Below, piece after piece: positions 1 to 8,937 of a stretch of 64,000 nt of DNA (positions are counted from its first letter, which is position 1; each line of letters begins with the position of its first letter). This stretch comes from Lutispora sp003527145 (GTDB lineage Bacteria; Bacillota; Clostridia; Lutisporales; Lutisporaceae). Location of the stretch: assembly GCA_029983695.1 (NCBI GenBank), contig JASBZB010000007.1:66499-130498 (forward strand), written 5' to 3'. Below the pieces are notes generated by a model that was given only the letters and a program-made list of their open reading frames with translations, did not search any database and was not told the DNA's origin. Position numbers and translations under genes: made by a program.

Positions 1-612
1 ACCATGAATACCTATGGACGAGTAGATATTTTGGTCAACAATGCAGGTGTAGCGGTTTCCGGACCTATATGGGAGATCCCTGTCCAAGATATAAACTGGA
101 TTACTGAGGTTAATCTTTTAAGCCACGCATACGGCATGCGCATATTCATTCCTAAGATGATTGAACAGGGTACCGAAGCTGCTGTCATTAATGTAGCTTC
201 TACTGCAGGCATCATGATTTCCCCTAATGCAGTTATGTATCATGGCACAAAGGCGGCAGACGTATCACTGGCGGAAAGCACTTATCTTGGATTAAAGGCA
301 AGGGGAGTAAACAACATTCAGGTTCACGCATTATGCCCTGCTTTTGTACAAACGGGAATACATGAAAGCGACAAACATCGTCCTGCAAGATATGGCTCTA
401 TGGATGACCCTTACTATCAGAGCCAGGAGTTCAAAGCAGGGGCCATACGCAGCAAACGCTCAGTGCTGGGCGGCATACCTATTGATTCTGTGGGAATGAC
501 AGTATTTACTGCATTAGAAGACAAGAAATTCTATATATTCACTCATCCTGAATCCATATACCCTGCAAGCCAGAGATTGATGAATATGGTGAATGGAAAG
601 AATCCAGCTTAA
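1..612 (+). CDS. Short-chain dehydrogenase/reductase, 5' truncated by the window edge
   Basis: C-terminal part of an SDR-family NAD(P)-dependent oxidoreductase; substrate unknown. The frame is open to the first base, and alignment with the paralogue at 661-1527 shows that the Rossmann half with the glycine-rich cofactor loop lies outside the window, so the ATG at 4 is internal. Visible are the NNAG motif, the catalytic serine in NVASTAG and the YxxxK pair in YHGTK. The stop lies 48 bases before the next gene, whose product is clearly homologous, so the two probably form an operon that arose by tandem duplication. Confidence 0.85.
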   Translation, partial: TMNTYGRVDILVNNAGVAVSGPIWEIPVQDINWITEVNLLSHAYGMRIFIPKMIEQGTEAAVINVASTAGIMISPNAVMYHGTKAADVSLAESTYLGLKARGVNNIQVHALCPAFVQTGIHESDKHRPARYGSMDDPYYQSQEFKAGAIRSKRSVLGGIPIDSVGMTVFTALEDKKFYIFTHPESIYPASQRLMNMVNGKNPA

Positions 613-660
613 AAAACTGTAAATATGCCATAAAATCATAAGGAAAGAAGGAGAGTCATT

Positions 661-1527
661 ATGATCACAGATTATAAAGATAAAATTGTTGTAGTAACAG
701 GCGCTGCCAACGGTATAGGAAAGGCTCTGGCATTAGGCTGTGCAAAAAAAGGAGCTAATCTGGTGGTAAATGATATACATGGTGATGAGGCTGAAAAAGT
801 TGCAGAGGAAATCCGTGCCATGGGGCGAAAGGCTGTGGCGGTGCAAGCCGATGTTTCCTTAAGCCCAGAATGCCAGAAAATTTTCGATGTAACTATGGAA
901 ACCTACGGACACGTGGATGTTTTAATCAATAATGCAGGTGTAAGCGCCTTTGGAGACGCTACAGAAATCGTGGAACAGGATATTCACTGGGTTACTGAGG
1001 TCAATGTATATTCCCATTGGTACATGATGAAACGCTTCATACCACAGATGAAAAAGCAGGGGAATCAATGCCAGATTCTCAATGTATGTTCTATAGCAGG
1101 ACTTATAACCCTTTCCTCTGCCCCTGTATATTTTAGCACGAAGCATGCAGCTGTAGCTCTTTCGGAGAGCACTTATAAGTGGCTTAAAGAAACAAATGCT
1201 AATATAGATCTTGCAGTATTTTGTCCCGGTTTTATTCAGACAGAGATGTATCTTACAGACAGACATCGCCCGGAGCGCTATGCAAAGAATGATGATCCTT
1301 TCTATACAAGCGAGAAGTACGCCCAGTATACAGCAATGAATAAGCATGTATTAGACACCGGTAGACCCCTTGAGCCTGTTATTGAAGAGGTGTTCGAAGC
1401 ACTGGCTACGCCGAACTTCTTTATATTGACCCATTCTCAGTATGATAAACTCCTCAGGGAGCAAGGGAACTTCCAAGCTGATATGGCGAGACCTATAAAT
1501 CCTGGTGATGTCGCCCCTAAAAAATGA
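661..1527 (+). CDS. Short-chain dehydrogenase/reductase (full length)
   Basis: A 288-residue SDR oxidoreductase. The cofactor loop TGAANGIG lies at residues 13-20 and NNAG at about 90-93. The catalytic triad is Ser144, Tyr157 and Lys161 (YFSTK). The length and the C-terminal extension after the substrate loop resemble extended 'classical' SDRs acting on hydrophobic alcohols or ketones, but the substrate cannot be read from the sequence. The AGAAGGAGAG ribosome site sits just upstream of the ATG. It is a tandem paralogue of the preceding gene and is followed after 33 bases by a small membrane protein. Confidence 0.88.
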   Translation: MITDYKDKIVVVTGAANGIGKALALGCAKKGANLVVNDIHGDEAEKVAEEIRAMGRKAVAVQADVSLSPECQKIFDVTMETYGHVDVLINNAGVSAFGDATEIVEQDIHWVTEVNVYSHWYMMKRFIPQMKKQGNQCQILNVCSIAGLITLSSAPVYFSTKHAAVALSESTYKWLKETNANIDLAVFCPGFIQTEMYLTDRHRPERYAKNDDPFYTSEKYAQYTAMNKHVLDTGRPLEPVIEEVFEALATPNFFILTHSQYDKLLREQGNFQADMARPINPGDVAPKK

Positions 1528-1560
1528 TTATGAGAATTACTAATAAGGAGTGTATTTGCC

Positions 1561-2082
1561 ATGCACCAAGAAAGTAACGATAAGTTTATGAAATATCTCC
1601 GCATAGGTATCCTTATATGGGTACTCATCGCCAATGCAATACTCCATTGGGCTAAATTTGAATATGGCTGGCTGATTTTTATCGGAAATATATTTCTCTT
1701 CACCCTTCCCGGTGATGATTTAAAGGAAAAGCTGGCTACAGTAACCTTTGGAGGTTTAGTAGGCATTGTCCTCACTTATGTACTGTTGATCGGAATAATG
1801 GCCTTAACCCCTGTGTTAGGTGAGTTCCTAGGATTTATGATACCATTGGCAATAGGTATGTTTATACTTATAATATGTCATCCAAAGGCACCTATGTTCC
1901 TGAACAATGTTGGATTTGCTTACCTCGTTTGCTGTACCATGAATGTGGAGAAATTTGCAGCCAACTTTACAACCTATTTGCTTACTTTTATAATAGGTGG
2001 CCTTATATTCAATATAGGCTGTCTTTTAATGGTAAAGCCCTGCATGAAACTGGCAGCAAGACCAACCGCTAAGGAGGCATAA
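1561..2082 (+). CDS. Small integral membrane protein of unknown function
   Basis: 173 residues with about four to five hydrophobic segments (roughly 14-30, 35-50, 60-80, 88-105 and 135-160) and a short basic C-terminus. I do not recognise the family. AATAAGGAGT precedes the ATG at good spacing. It is the last gene before a strong terminator and is probably cotranscribed with the two dehydrogenases, so a link to their lipophilic substrate or to its transport is possible but unproven. Confidence 0.7.
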   Translation: MHQESNDKFMKYLRIGILIWVLIANAILHWAKFEYGWLIFIGNIFLFTLPGDDLKEKLATVTFGGLVGIVLTYVLLIGIMALTPVLGEFLGFMIPLAIGMFILIICHPKAPMFLNNVGFAYLVCCTMNVEKFAANFTTYLLTFIIGGLIFNIGCLLMVKPCMKLAARPTAKEA

Positions 2083-2085
2083 AAA

Positions 2086-2122
2086 TAAAGCTCCTGTACT
2101 GTGCAACGGTACAGGAGCTTTA
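2086..2122 (+). terminator. Rho-independent terminator of the SDR operon
   Basis: A perfect 14-bp inverted repeat (2086-2099 with 2109-2122) around a 9-base loop begins 3 bases after the stop of the membrane protein. The T-run is short, so termination rests mainly on the stem. Confidence 0.75.
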
Positions 2123-2289
2123 TGTGTTTAACAACACTATAATTATTCAGATATAATTCATACAGAATACTAAAAACTTTGATTTATAATGTAAAGTGAG
2201 GTATTTATTTATGCTGCTGGATAAATATTTTGGTCGTCGGTTGTTTTAATAGTCGTAATATATTATATTGATTAAAATCAGGGCAAATA

Positions 2290-2324
2290 AAACAAAAAAG
2301 CTTCAACGAAATCGCTGAAGCTTT
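2290..2324 (-). terminator. Terminator of tRNA-Leu (CAA)
   Basis: The stem 2297-2305/2316-2324 surrounds a 10-base loop. On the minus strand it is followed by a run of T (the A-rich 2291-2299 on the plus strand). It lies 17 bases past the 3' end of the tRNA gene. Confidence 0.7.
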
Positions 2325-2340
2325 ATAAGCAAAAAATTAA

Positions 2341-2426
2341 TGGTGCCGGAGGTCGGACTCGAACCGACATGCTTTATGGGCGCATGATTTTGAGTCATGT
2401 GCGTCTGCCAATTCCGCCACTCCGGC
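2341..2426 (-). tRNA. tRNA-Leu, anticodon CAA
   Basis: An 86-nt gene including encoded CCA. The acceptor GCCGGAG pairs with CTCCGGC. The anticodon stem CATGA/TCATG surrounds the loop CTCAAAA, giving anticodon CAA (Leu, UUG). A long class II variable arm and a TTCGAGTCC T-arm are present. It is the only minus-strand gene in this part. Confidence 0.96.
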
Positions 2427-2438
2427 GCTACGTTATTT

Positions 2439-2467
2439 ATATTAGCACATGTGCATATAAAAATCAA
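2439..2467 (-). promoter_or_regulatory. Promoter of tRNA-Leu (CAA)
   Basis: Read on the minus strand: -35 TTGATT (2467-2462), a 17-base spacer, and -10 TAATAT (2444-2439), 13 bases upstream of the mature 5' end. This is close to the vegetative sigma-A consensus. Confidence 0.6.
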
Positions 2468-2601
2468 TAAAAAATTATGGTAAACATTTAGTTATTTTTT
2501 CTGAAATTATATTGAAATTATATATAGAATGGGTTGTCGTTTATGATATAATTGAATATCATGTACTAGTCAAGTTAGCTTATACTACTTAGGAGGTAAA
2601 A

Positions 2602-3543
2602 ATGGATCCAATCACACACGGCGTTGTAGGGCTTGCAATGGCAGCTTTTGCGGGAGAAGCGGTCTCAATGGTAAATCCTTACGCAATAGGAAGCTTATTA
2701 GGTGCGGTTATTCCTGATGCAGATATAGTTATGCAGCTGAAAGGAGACTATAGTTATCTTAAAAATCACAGAGGGATGTCTCACTCAATCCCATTTATTT
2801 TTTTGTACGGAACGTCTATAACAGCTTTATTGGCATTCATATATCCCGGAGCATCCATGATAAAGCTATTTTTATATGCTGTCTCCGGATGTATATCACA
2901 TTTGATGCTGGATATAACAAACTCATATGGAGCTCAGGTCTTGTGGCCATTTTACAGGAAGAAAGTGACTTTAGATTTACTTTTAGTATATGACCCGCTT
3001 TTGATAATTTTGTCACTGGCAATTATTATCCCAAATATCAGAACTAAAATTCACCCTATTATTGCATTGATGATTTTTGCAGCGTATTTATCAATACGTT
3101 ACTGGATGAAGAGCCATGCAAAAAAAATAATCAAAGCTCATTTTAATTGTTCCGATGAGATATTATTTATAAGGATTTTACCTTCGATGGTGGGACTTGT
3201 CAGGTGGCATTTCGTTATTAAAGCTCAAGGCAAAAGAATAATCGGGGAGGTAAATATTCTGCCACAAAAGTTTCGCATTATAGAGGTTATGGATGATTTG
3301 GATAATAAATTATTCAAGGCTGTAAAGAATACCAATATTGCAAAGTTCTTCGGCGAATTTACACCGCTTTTTCATATTAAATGCAGCAAGACTAATCGTG
3401 GCTATGAGTATAGCTTTACTGATTTAAGATATTATATTGCAAAGGATTTCTTGCATCATGCCACTGCTGTGATGGATGAGAATTTTAAATTGGTAAATTC
3501 GGTTTTTCATCCTTATCACAGGACCCGAAATGTAGAAATATAG
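2602..3543 (+). CDS. YdjM/DUF457-family membrane-bound metal-dependent hydrolase
   Basis: 313 residues. The N-terminus (DPITHGVVGLAMA) and HRGMSHS at about residue 58 carry the conserved histidines of the YdjM/DUF457 family of inner-membrane putative hydrolases. Hydrophobic segments follow up to about residue 175. The remaining ~140 residues form a soluble, lysine-rich cytoplasmic domain. TAGGAGGTAAAA precedes the ATG. The biochemical reaction of the family is unsettled; roles in stress response or membrane lipid turnover have been proposed. It is monocistronic with its own terminator. Confidence 0.78.
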   Translation: MDPITHGVVGLAMAAFAGEAVSMVNPYAIGSLLGAVIPDADIVMQLKGDYSYLKNHRGMSHSIPFIFLYGTSITALLAFIYPGASMIKLFLYAVSGCISHLMLDITNSYGAQVLWPFYRKKVTLDLLLVYDPLLIILSLAIIIPNIRTKIHPIIALMIFAAYLSIRYWMKSHAKKIIKAHFNCSDEILFIRILPSMVGLVRWHFVIKAQGKRIIGEVNILPQKFRIIEVMDDLDNKLFKAVKNTNIAKFFGEFTPLFHIKCSKTNRGYEYSFTDLRYYIAKDFLHHATAVMDENFKLVNSVFHPYHRTRNVEI

Positions 3544-3569
3544 GTATATATTTTGTACCTATATTTTTA
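3537..3569 (+). terminator. AT-rich terminator after the YdjM-like gene
   Basis: A 10-bp stem (3537-3546/3556-3565) overlaps the stop codon and is followed by T residues. It is AT-rich, so of moderate strength. Confidence 0.55.
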
Positions 3570-3593
3570 ATGCTGACGAAATTGTATAAAAGA

Positions 3594-3619
3594 TGAAACT
3601 TTATTGGAACAAGTTCGTC
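3594..3619 (+). promoter_or_regulatory. ECF-sigma-type promoter upstream of the sigma factor gene
   Basis: TGAAAC (3594-3599), exactly 16 bases, then CGTC (3616-3619). This is the -35/-10 arrangement of SigW-like ECF promoters (TGAAAC-N16-CGTA/C). It lies 45 bases before the start of the ECF sigma gene, which implies positive autoregulation. Confidence 0.72.
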
Positions 3620-3663
3620 TAAATAAGAAGGGGTTGTATAGTTATTATGGGGGAGGGTGAAAG

Positions 3664-4257
3664 ATGGGAGAATCAGAAAGGCTTCTTGTGGATAAAAGCA
3701 AAAAAGGCAACCTGGATGCCTTTGAAGAACTTATTTCCGCCTATGAAAAAAAAGCATACAACATTGCTTATAGGATGATGGGAAATGAAGAAGATGCGAA
3801 GGATATGGCACAGGAAGCATTCATTAAAATATATAAATCTATCCAGAACTTTAGAGAAGAATCATCTTTTTCTACATGGCTGTATAGGATAGTTACAAAT
3901 GTCTGTCTCGATGAATTAAGGAAAAGAAAAAATAATAGACAGGTGCCTCTGGAGCTTAACATAGAAACAGATAAGGGATCAGCCATAGTTGAACTTAGTG
4001 CGGAGAAGGAAACACCCGAAGATATCTATGAAAGAGTGGAGAAAAGACAGCTTATACAAAATGCCATATCATCTCTCGGGGATGATTATAAAACGGTTAT
4101 AATACTTAGAGACATTCAAGGCTTTGGCTACGAAGAGATTGCATCCATGCTCAATTGTTCCCTGGGCACTATCAAATCAAGGATTAATAGAGCCCGGAAT
4201 CAGCTCAAAGATAAGCTCCGATATGAATTGGAACTTTACGAAAAAAAGAGCGTCTAA
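3664..4257 (+). CDS. ECF-subfamily RNA polymerase sigma factor
   Basis: 197 residues. Region 2 (about 25-90) contains the NEEDAKDMAQEAFIKIY and STWLYRIVTNVCLDELRKRK core- and -10-binding segments. A spacer follows, then region 4 (about 135-185) with YEEIASMLNCSLGTIKSRINRAR as the -35-binding helix-turn-helix. This is a SigW/RpoE-like alternative sigma that directs envelope-stress type regulons. The next gene, 24 bases on, encodes a zinc-finger anti-sigma factor, and an ECF-type promoter precedes the pair, so the operon is probably autoregulated. Confidence 0.92.
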   Translation: MGESERLLVDKSKKGNLDAFEELISAYEKKAYNIAYRMMGNEEDAKDMAQEAFIKIYKSIQNFREESSFSTWLYRIVTNVCLDELRKRKNNRQVPLELNIETDKGSAIVELSAEKETPEDIYERVEKRQLIQNAISSLGDDYKTVIILRDIQGFGYEEIASMLNCSLGTIKSRINRARNQLKDKLRYELELYEKKSV

Positions 4258-4281
4258 CTGTTTGAAAGGGAGGGATAGAGA

Positions 4282-5550
4282 ATGGATTGCGAATTAGTTA
4301 CAAGTCTTATGTCTTCCTATATAGACAAAGACATAAATGAAATAGATAAAATAGAACTAGAAAAGCATTTGGGAAGCTGTCCTGATTGTATGGAAGAGTA
4401 CCGTTTGCTTTTGTCCGCAGTACAATATTGCAACGAATTAGAAGAAATTGAATTACCCGGAACCTTTCACCATGACCTCATGCAAAGACTTCAGGAATTG
4501 GGTTCTGATAATAAAAAGAAAAGCTTTTTTAATAGAAATTGGAGCTGGATGGCAGGCGTTGCCGCCGTATTTGTTATTGCAGTTATTGGAATTTCTTCTT
4601 TGGATCGTCTACCGGGATTTAATATCAATGATAAAGCTGTTTCAGAGGAAAGCACCGGGTATGGTGCTGCTCCTGAAGCTAAGGTTCAAATGGCAGGTGA
4701 AGCACCGGCTGAATATGACAGGGGAGCAGTGAAATTTTCTGAAAACTTAGAAATTCCCACAGCAGATATGGCGTCTAATTATGCTTTAAAAAGCAATACA
4801 GTAGCTTTGGATAAGGCAAAAGAATCAGAGCAGCAGTCTGTTGAAAGGAAGATAATAACCAGCGGAAATGTTTCTTTGGAGGTCACGGATTTTGATGATA
4901 AGATGAAGAGCATCGAAGAGCTGGCTGAGAGAAACGGTGGATATGTGGAAAATTCCAATGTGGACAATAACGTATACTACGGAGCCGAAGGCAAGAGCGA
5001 TAAATTAAAAACCGGAAGCATAACCTTGAGGATACCGGCGGCTAAATTCAGCTCGACCGTGGAAGAGATAAAAACCATGGGTGAGGTCATAAACCATAAT
5101 ACAAATTCTGTAGATATTACCGAACAATATTATGACACAACAACAAGAGTCGAGAATTTGAAAGTGCAGGAGAACAGGCTCAGAGAGCTTGTAGGTATGG
5201 CAAAGAATGTAGAGGAGATACTCAAAATTGAAAATGAGCTAAACCGGGTCAGAAGCGATATAGATCTGATGTCAACGGATATAAAGCGGTGGGATAAACA
5301 AGTAAGCCTGTCTTCCTTATATGTAAGCTTGAAGGAAATAAAAGCAGGCAAGCTGGAGACATTAAATATTCCTACTATTTGGACAAAAGCTTATAAAGGG
5401 TTTTATGGAGCCATAAACAATATACTCAGAGGTGCAGAGGGGCTGTTTATATATGCGGTCACTGCACTCCCGTATATATTTATCCTGGCAATTATTTCGC
5501 TTATTTCATATTTAATTCTGCTTAAAGTCCGCCCTAAGAAAATAAAATAG
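4282..5550 (+). CDS. Anti-sigma factor: zinc finger plus DUF4349 sensor-like domain
   Basis: 422 residues. The N-terminal zf-HC2 anti-sigma domain has His29, Cys33 and Cys36 (HLGSCPDC) plus Cys3 as zinc ligands. A membrane segment follows at about 89-107. The extracytoplasmic region (about 185-385) matches the DUF4349 pattern, with a predicted coiled coil around VEEILKIENELNRVRSDI, and a second membrane segment lies at about 390-412. The cytoplasmic zinc finger is expected to hold the upstream sigma factor, with the outer domain gating release by an unknown signal. Start ATG after GGGAGGGATAGAGA. Confidence 0.85.
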   Translation: MDCELVTSLMSSYIDKDINEIDKIELEKHLGSCPDCMEEYRLLLSAVQYCNELEEIELPGTFHHDLMQRLQELGSDNKKKSFFNRNWSWMAGVAAVFVIAVIGISSLDRLPGFNINDKAVSEESTGYGAAPEAKVQMAGEAPAEYDRGAVKFSENLEIPTADMASNYALKSNTVALDKAKESEQQSVERKIITSGNVSLEVTDFDDKMKSIEELAERNGGYVENSNVDNNVYYGAEGKSDKLKTGSITLRIPAAKFSSTVEEIKTMGEVINHNTNSVDITEQYYDTTTRVENLKVQENRLRELVGMAKNVEEILKIENELNRVRSDIDLMSTDIKRWDKQVSLSSLYVSLKEIKAGKLETLNIPTIWTKAYKGFYGAINNILRGAEGLFIYAVTALPYIFILAIISLISYLILLKVRPKKIK

Positions 5551-5571
5551 GCTGATAATAGATACTTACCT

Positions 5572-5600
5572 AATCGGATTCTTCAGAATCCGATTTTTTT
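5572..5600 (+). terminator. Terminator of the sigma/anti-sigma operon
   Basis: A 10-bp GC-containing stem (5572-5581/5586-5595) with a TTCA loop, running into seven T residues. Confidence 0.88.
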
Positions 5601-5673
5601 AACACAATATAAAGGGTTTTTAGAAAACGTATGGAAATAATAAGATTAAACTAATTTTGGAGGATATTGAGGA

Positions 5674-8286
5674 ATGAAAAAGGATAGTATGATTATAATA
5701 GATGGCAACAGCCTCATGCACAGAGCTTTTTATGCTCTACCGCCTTTAACCAATAAAGATGGGCTTCATACAAATGTTATATACGGCTTTGTAAATATGA
5801 TAAATAAGCTGATTGAAGGCTATAAACCAAAGTATATGGCTATAGCTTTTGATCTTAAAGGGCCTACGTTCAGGCATAAGGAGTATGCAGAATATAAGGC
5901 AAAAAGGCTGAAGATGGCAGAAGATATGGCGGAACAAATACCATATCTGAAAAAGGTTGTCGATGCTATGAATATTAAAAGACTTGAAATAGAAGGCTTT
6001 GAAGCGGATGATATAATCGGGACACTATCTAAGAAGTCAAGCAAACATGATGTAGATATATTGATAGTTACAGGGGATCGTGACGCTTTTCAGCTTATCG
6101 ATGAGAACATTCACGTTCTTATGACTAAAAAAGGCATAAGCGAGATGGAGGAATATGATAAGGAAAAGCTTATTTCACAATATGGCGTTACTCCTGAGCA
6201 GGTGATCGATCTCAAGGGCCTTATGGGAGACGCATCAGACAATATACCCGGTGTGCCCGGTGTAGGGGAAAAAACTGCTTTAGAGCTCATCAAGCAATTC
6301 GGTACAGTTGAGAATCTGCTGGAGAATACTGCAAGCATTAAGAAAAATAAAGTACGCGAGAATGTAGAAAACAATAAAGAAATGGCGCGGCTTTCAAAAA
6401 GACTGGCTACCATAGTGACAGAGGTGCCCATAGATGCACCTTTAGAGGATCTTACATATAAAGAGCCGAATTACGAGGCTTTGTATGAATTATACAGCAT
6501 GCTGAACTTTAAAAGCCTTCTGGATAAAATGAAAAGCTATCCTGCCAGGAAGGAAATTGAAGGCTCACAACAGGATATTGTCGTCAATGAAATCAAAGGG
6601 GAAGTTGAGATAAAGCAGCTTTTAGTGAAATTTGCCAAGGAAGGCAGAATCGTTTTTAAGGCTTCTCAAAGCCCTCATGGCGTGCCGGACTATATATATG
6701 TGTCTGCTGAAGGCAGGCAATACTCTATTGCTGTTGATGAAATATCAATACCTTTTATTAAAGATGTTATGGAGGACGAAAACATTGAAAAGGCAGGCCA
6801 TGACATTAAGGTTGACCTGGTATCGTTAAAAAATATAGGCATCAATGTTGAAAATGTGAAGTTTGACAGCATGATAGGAGCATATTTGCTGAATCCGTCA
6901 AAGCCTGATTATAAGCTGAGGAATATCTATAGCGAATTTTTCGGAACCGAGATAAAGGATTATGAAAGCAAAGAGGGTGACATCAGGCAAAACTATTGCA
7001 GCAGTGTCAAAGCGATTGCCGAATTGATCGATCCCATAAGAGAAAACATAGCAAAGATGAACATGGAGCAGCTTTACAACGAGGTGGAGGTGCCGCTGAT
7101 AGAAGTGCTGGCAGATATGGAGCATGAGGGCTTCAAGGTAGATAAAGAAAGGCTTTTAGAGCTGTCTGCATTGTATTCGGAAAAGCTTTCAAAGCTCACG
7201 GAGGAGATATACGGCTTCGCAGGAGAAGAGTTTAATATCAATTCTACAAAACAACTGAGCGTAATACTATTTGAGAAGCTTATGCTGCCTCCTATTAAGA
7301 AAACAAAAACAGGCTACTCTACAGATGTAGAGGTTTTAGAACAGCTTTCCGATAAGCACCCGATCATTGAAAAGCTGCTGGAGTATAGGCAGCTTCTCAA
7401 AATAAAGTCAACCTATGTAGAAGGTTTGATCAATATAATAAACGAAAGAACAGGCAAGATACATTCTAAGTTCAATCAGACAGTTACAGCTACAGGAAGG
7501 CTCAGCAGCACGGAGCCCAATCTTCAGAACATTCCTGTAAAGACTGAAAACGGCAGAGAGATAAGGAAGGTCTTTGTACCTCAGAATGAAGATTATGTCC
7601 TGGTCGATGCAGACTATTCCCAGATCGAGCTTAGAGTTCTGGCTCATATTTCAGGGGATAAAGGCCTGATAAAGTCCTTTATCAACAACGAGGATATTCA
7701 CAGAAGGACAGCTTCCGAAGTTTTCGGGGTAGATAGCGATCTGGTCAGCCCCCTCATGAGAAGCAGGGCCAAAGCGGTGAATTTTGGGATAGTCTATGGT
7801 ATAAGCGATTTTGGATTATCCAGGGATTTAAAGATTCCGAGAAAAGAAGCAAAGCTTTATATAGATAATTATTTTGATAGATATCCCTTGGTAAAAAAAT
7901 ATATGGAGGACATTGTAAAAGAGGGCAAGGAGAAGGGATATGTAACTACGATATTAAACAGGATAAGATATATCCCCGAGCTATCTTCTTCCAATGCCGT
8001 GCAGAGGAATTTTGGGGAGAGAATGGCTATGAACACTCCCATCCAAGGAAGTGCGGCAGATATTATCAAGATTGCTATGGTAAGCGTTTACAAGGAATTA
8101 AAGGCGAGAAGGATGAAATCCAGGCTTATATTGCAGATACACGATGAGCTCATTGTAGAAGCCTATAAGGATGAGGTGGAAGAAGTGAAAAAAATCGTAA
8201 AGGAAAAGATGGAAAAAGCCTTTACACTAAGAGTACCTCTTACTGTAGATGTCAATGCCGGTATGAGCTGGTACGATACAAAATAA
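5674..8286 (+). CDS. polA: DNA polymerase I
   Basis: 870 residues; gap filling and Okazaki-fragment processing. The N-terminal 5'-3' nuclease (about 1-290) shows FDLKGPTFRH and the GDASDNIPGVPGVGEKTA helix-hairpin-helix. The central 3'-5' exonuclease-like domain (about 310-470) lacks the DxE metal ligands at its first motif (KASQSPHG stands there), so proofreading is probably lost, as in many Firmicute PolAs. The polymerase domain (about 480-870) has motif A with Asp645 (DADYSQIELR), motif B RSRAKAVNFGIVYG and motif C with Asp824 (QIHDEL). It is followed after 30 bases by coaE, the usual Firmicute neighbour. Confidence 0.97.
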   Translation: MKKDSMIIIDGNSLMHRAFYALPPLTNKDGLHTNVIYGFVNMINKLIEGYKPKYMAIAFDLKGPTFRHKEYAEYKAKRLKMAEDMAEQIPYLKKVVDAMNIKRLEIEGFEADDIIGTLSKKSSKHDVDILIVTGDRDAFQLIDENIHVLMTKKGISEMEEYDKEKLISQYGVTPEQVIDLKGLMGDASDNIPGVPGVGEKTALELIKQFGTVENLLENTASIKKNKVRENVENNKEMARLSKRLATIVTEVPIDAPLEDLTYKEPNYEALYELYSMLNFKSLLDKMKSYPARKEIEGSQQDIVVNEIKGEVEIKQLLVKFAKEGRIVFKASQSPHGVPDYIYVSAEGRQYSIAVDEISIPFIKDVMEDENIEKAGHDIKVDLVSLKNIGINVENVKFDSMIGAYLLNPSKPDYKLRNIYSEFFGTEIKDYESKEGDIRQNYCSSVKAIAELIDPIRENIAKMNMEQLYNEVEVPLIEVLADMEHEGFKVDKERLLELSALYSEKLSKLTEEIYGFAGEEFNINSTKQLSVILFEKLMLPPIKKTKTGYSTDVEVLEQLSDKHPIIEKLLEYRQLLKIKSTYVEGLINIINERTGKIHSKFNQTVTATGRLSSTEPNLQNIPVKTENGREIRKVFVPQNEDYVLVDADYSQIELRVLAHISGDKGLIKSFINNEDIHRRTASEVFGVDSDLVSPLMRSRAKAVNFGIVYGISDFGLSRDLKIPRKEAKLYIDNYFDRYPLVKKYMEDIVKEGKEKGYVTTILNRIRYIPELSSSNAVQRNFGERMAMNTPIQGSAADIIKIAMVSVYKELKARRMKSRLILQIHDELIVEAYKDEVEEVKKIVKEKMEKAFTLRVPLTVDVNAGMSWYDTK

Positions 8287-8316
8287 GGTATTTATAGTAT
8301 TTTCGGAGGCGATTTG

Positions 8317-8937
8317 ATGATCATTGGGTTAACCGGAGGCATTGCAAGCGGTAAAAGCACAGTTTCTTCTATCCTTAAGCAATTTGGCGCATACATCATA
8401 GATGTTGACGAAGTAGGAAGAAGTGTTGTGCAAAAGGGAGAAAAAGCATATAATGAAATAGTTCAGTATTTTGGAGACGAAATATTGCTTCCTAGAGGTG
8501 AAATAAATAGAAAAGCACTTGGGCATATTGTTTTTTCTGATGGCGAAAAACTAAGAAAGTTGAATTCTATAACTCACCCTAATATAATTGGGAAAGTCAA
8601 AGAAATAATTGAAGAATTCCGAGCTGATGGTGCGGAGGTTATTGTTATAGATGCAGCGATATTGATTGAGATGGGACTGAATTCATTATGTGACAGTGTA
8701 TGGCTTGTTTCTGTAGATAAGCAGACGCAATTACATAGGCTCATAGAAAGGGATAGATTTTCATATGAAGATGCACAAAACAGGATAAATGCTCAATTCA
8801 GCGATGAAAAGAAAGCTGAGCATTCAGACGTAATCATATATAATACAAAAGGCCTGGAAGAGTTGAAGGAAGAAATAAAGCAGTTATGGCATACTGCACT
8901 AAGTACAGTCAAAAGGGGAGAAACTGTTGATCAATAG
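8317..8937 (+). CDS. coaE: Dephospho-CoA kinase
   Basis: 206 residues from the ATG at 8317, which is 7 bases after GGAGG; a TTG three bases earlier is possible but too close to the ribosome site. It catalyses the last step of coenzyme A synthesis, phosphorylating dephospho-CoA at the 3'-OH. The P-loop GLTGGIASGKS is at the N-terminus, the DVDEVGR segment follows, and the lid contains LIERDRFSYEDAQNRI. It overlaps the start of the downstream transglycosylase by 11 bases, which suggests translational coupling. Confidence 0.95.
   Translation: MIIGLTGGIASGKSTVSSILKQFGAYIIDVDEVGRSVVQKGEKAYNEIVQYFGDEILLPRGEINRKALGHIVFSDGEKLRKLNSITHPNIIGKVKEIIEEFRADGAEVIVIDAAILIEMGLNSLCDSVWLVSVDKQTQLHRLIERDRFSYEDAQNRINAQFSDEKKAEHSDVIIYNTKGLEELKEEIKQLWHTALSTVKRGETVDQ

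Noticed and set aside
922..1347. Minus-strand open frame opposite the second dehydrogenase
   Set aside because: The plus-strand gene has all SDR motifs. The antisense frame gives a low-complexity hydrophobic protein without family features.
5674..8286. DNA polymerase I with missing proofreading residues as a novelty
   Set aside because: Loss of the 3'-5' exonuclease ligands is common among Firmicute and thermophile PolAs, so it is noted in the gene entry but not treated as a discovery.
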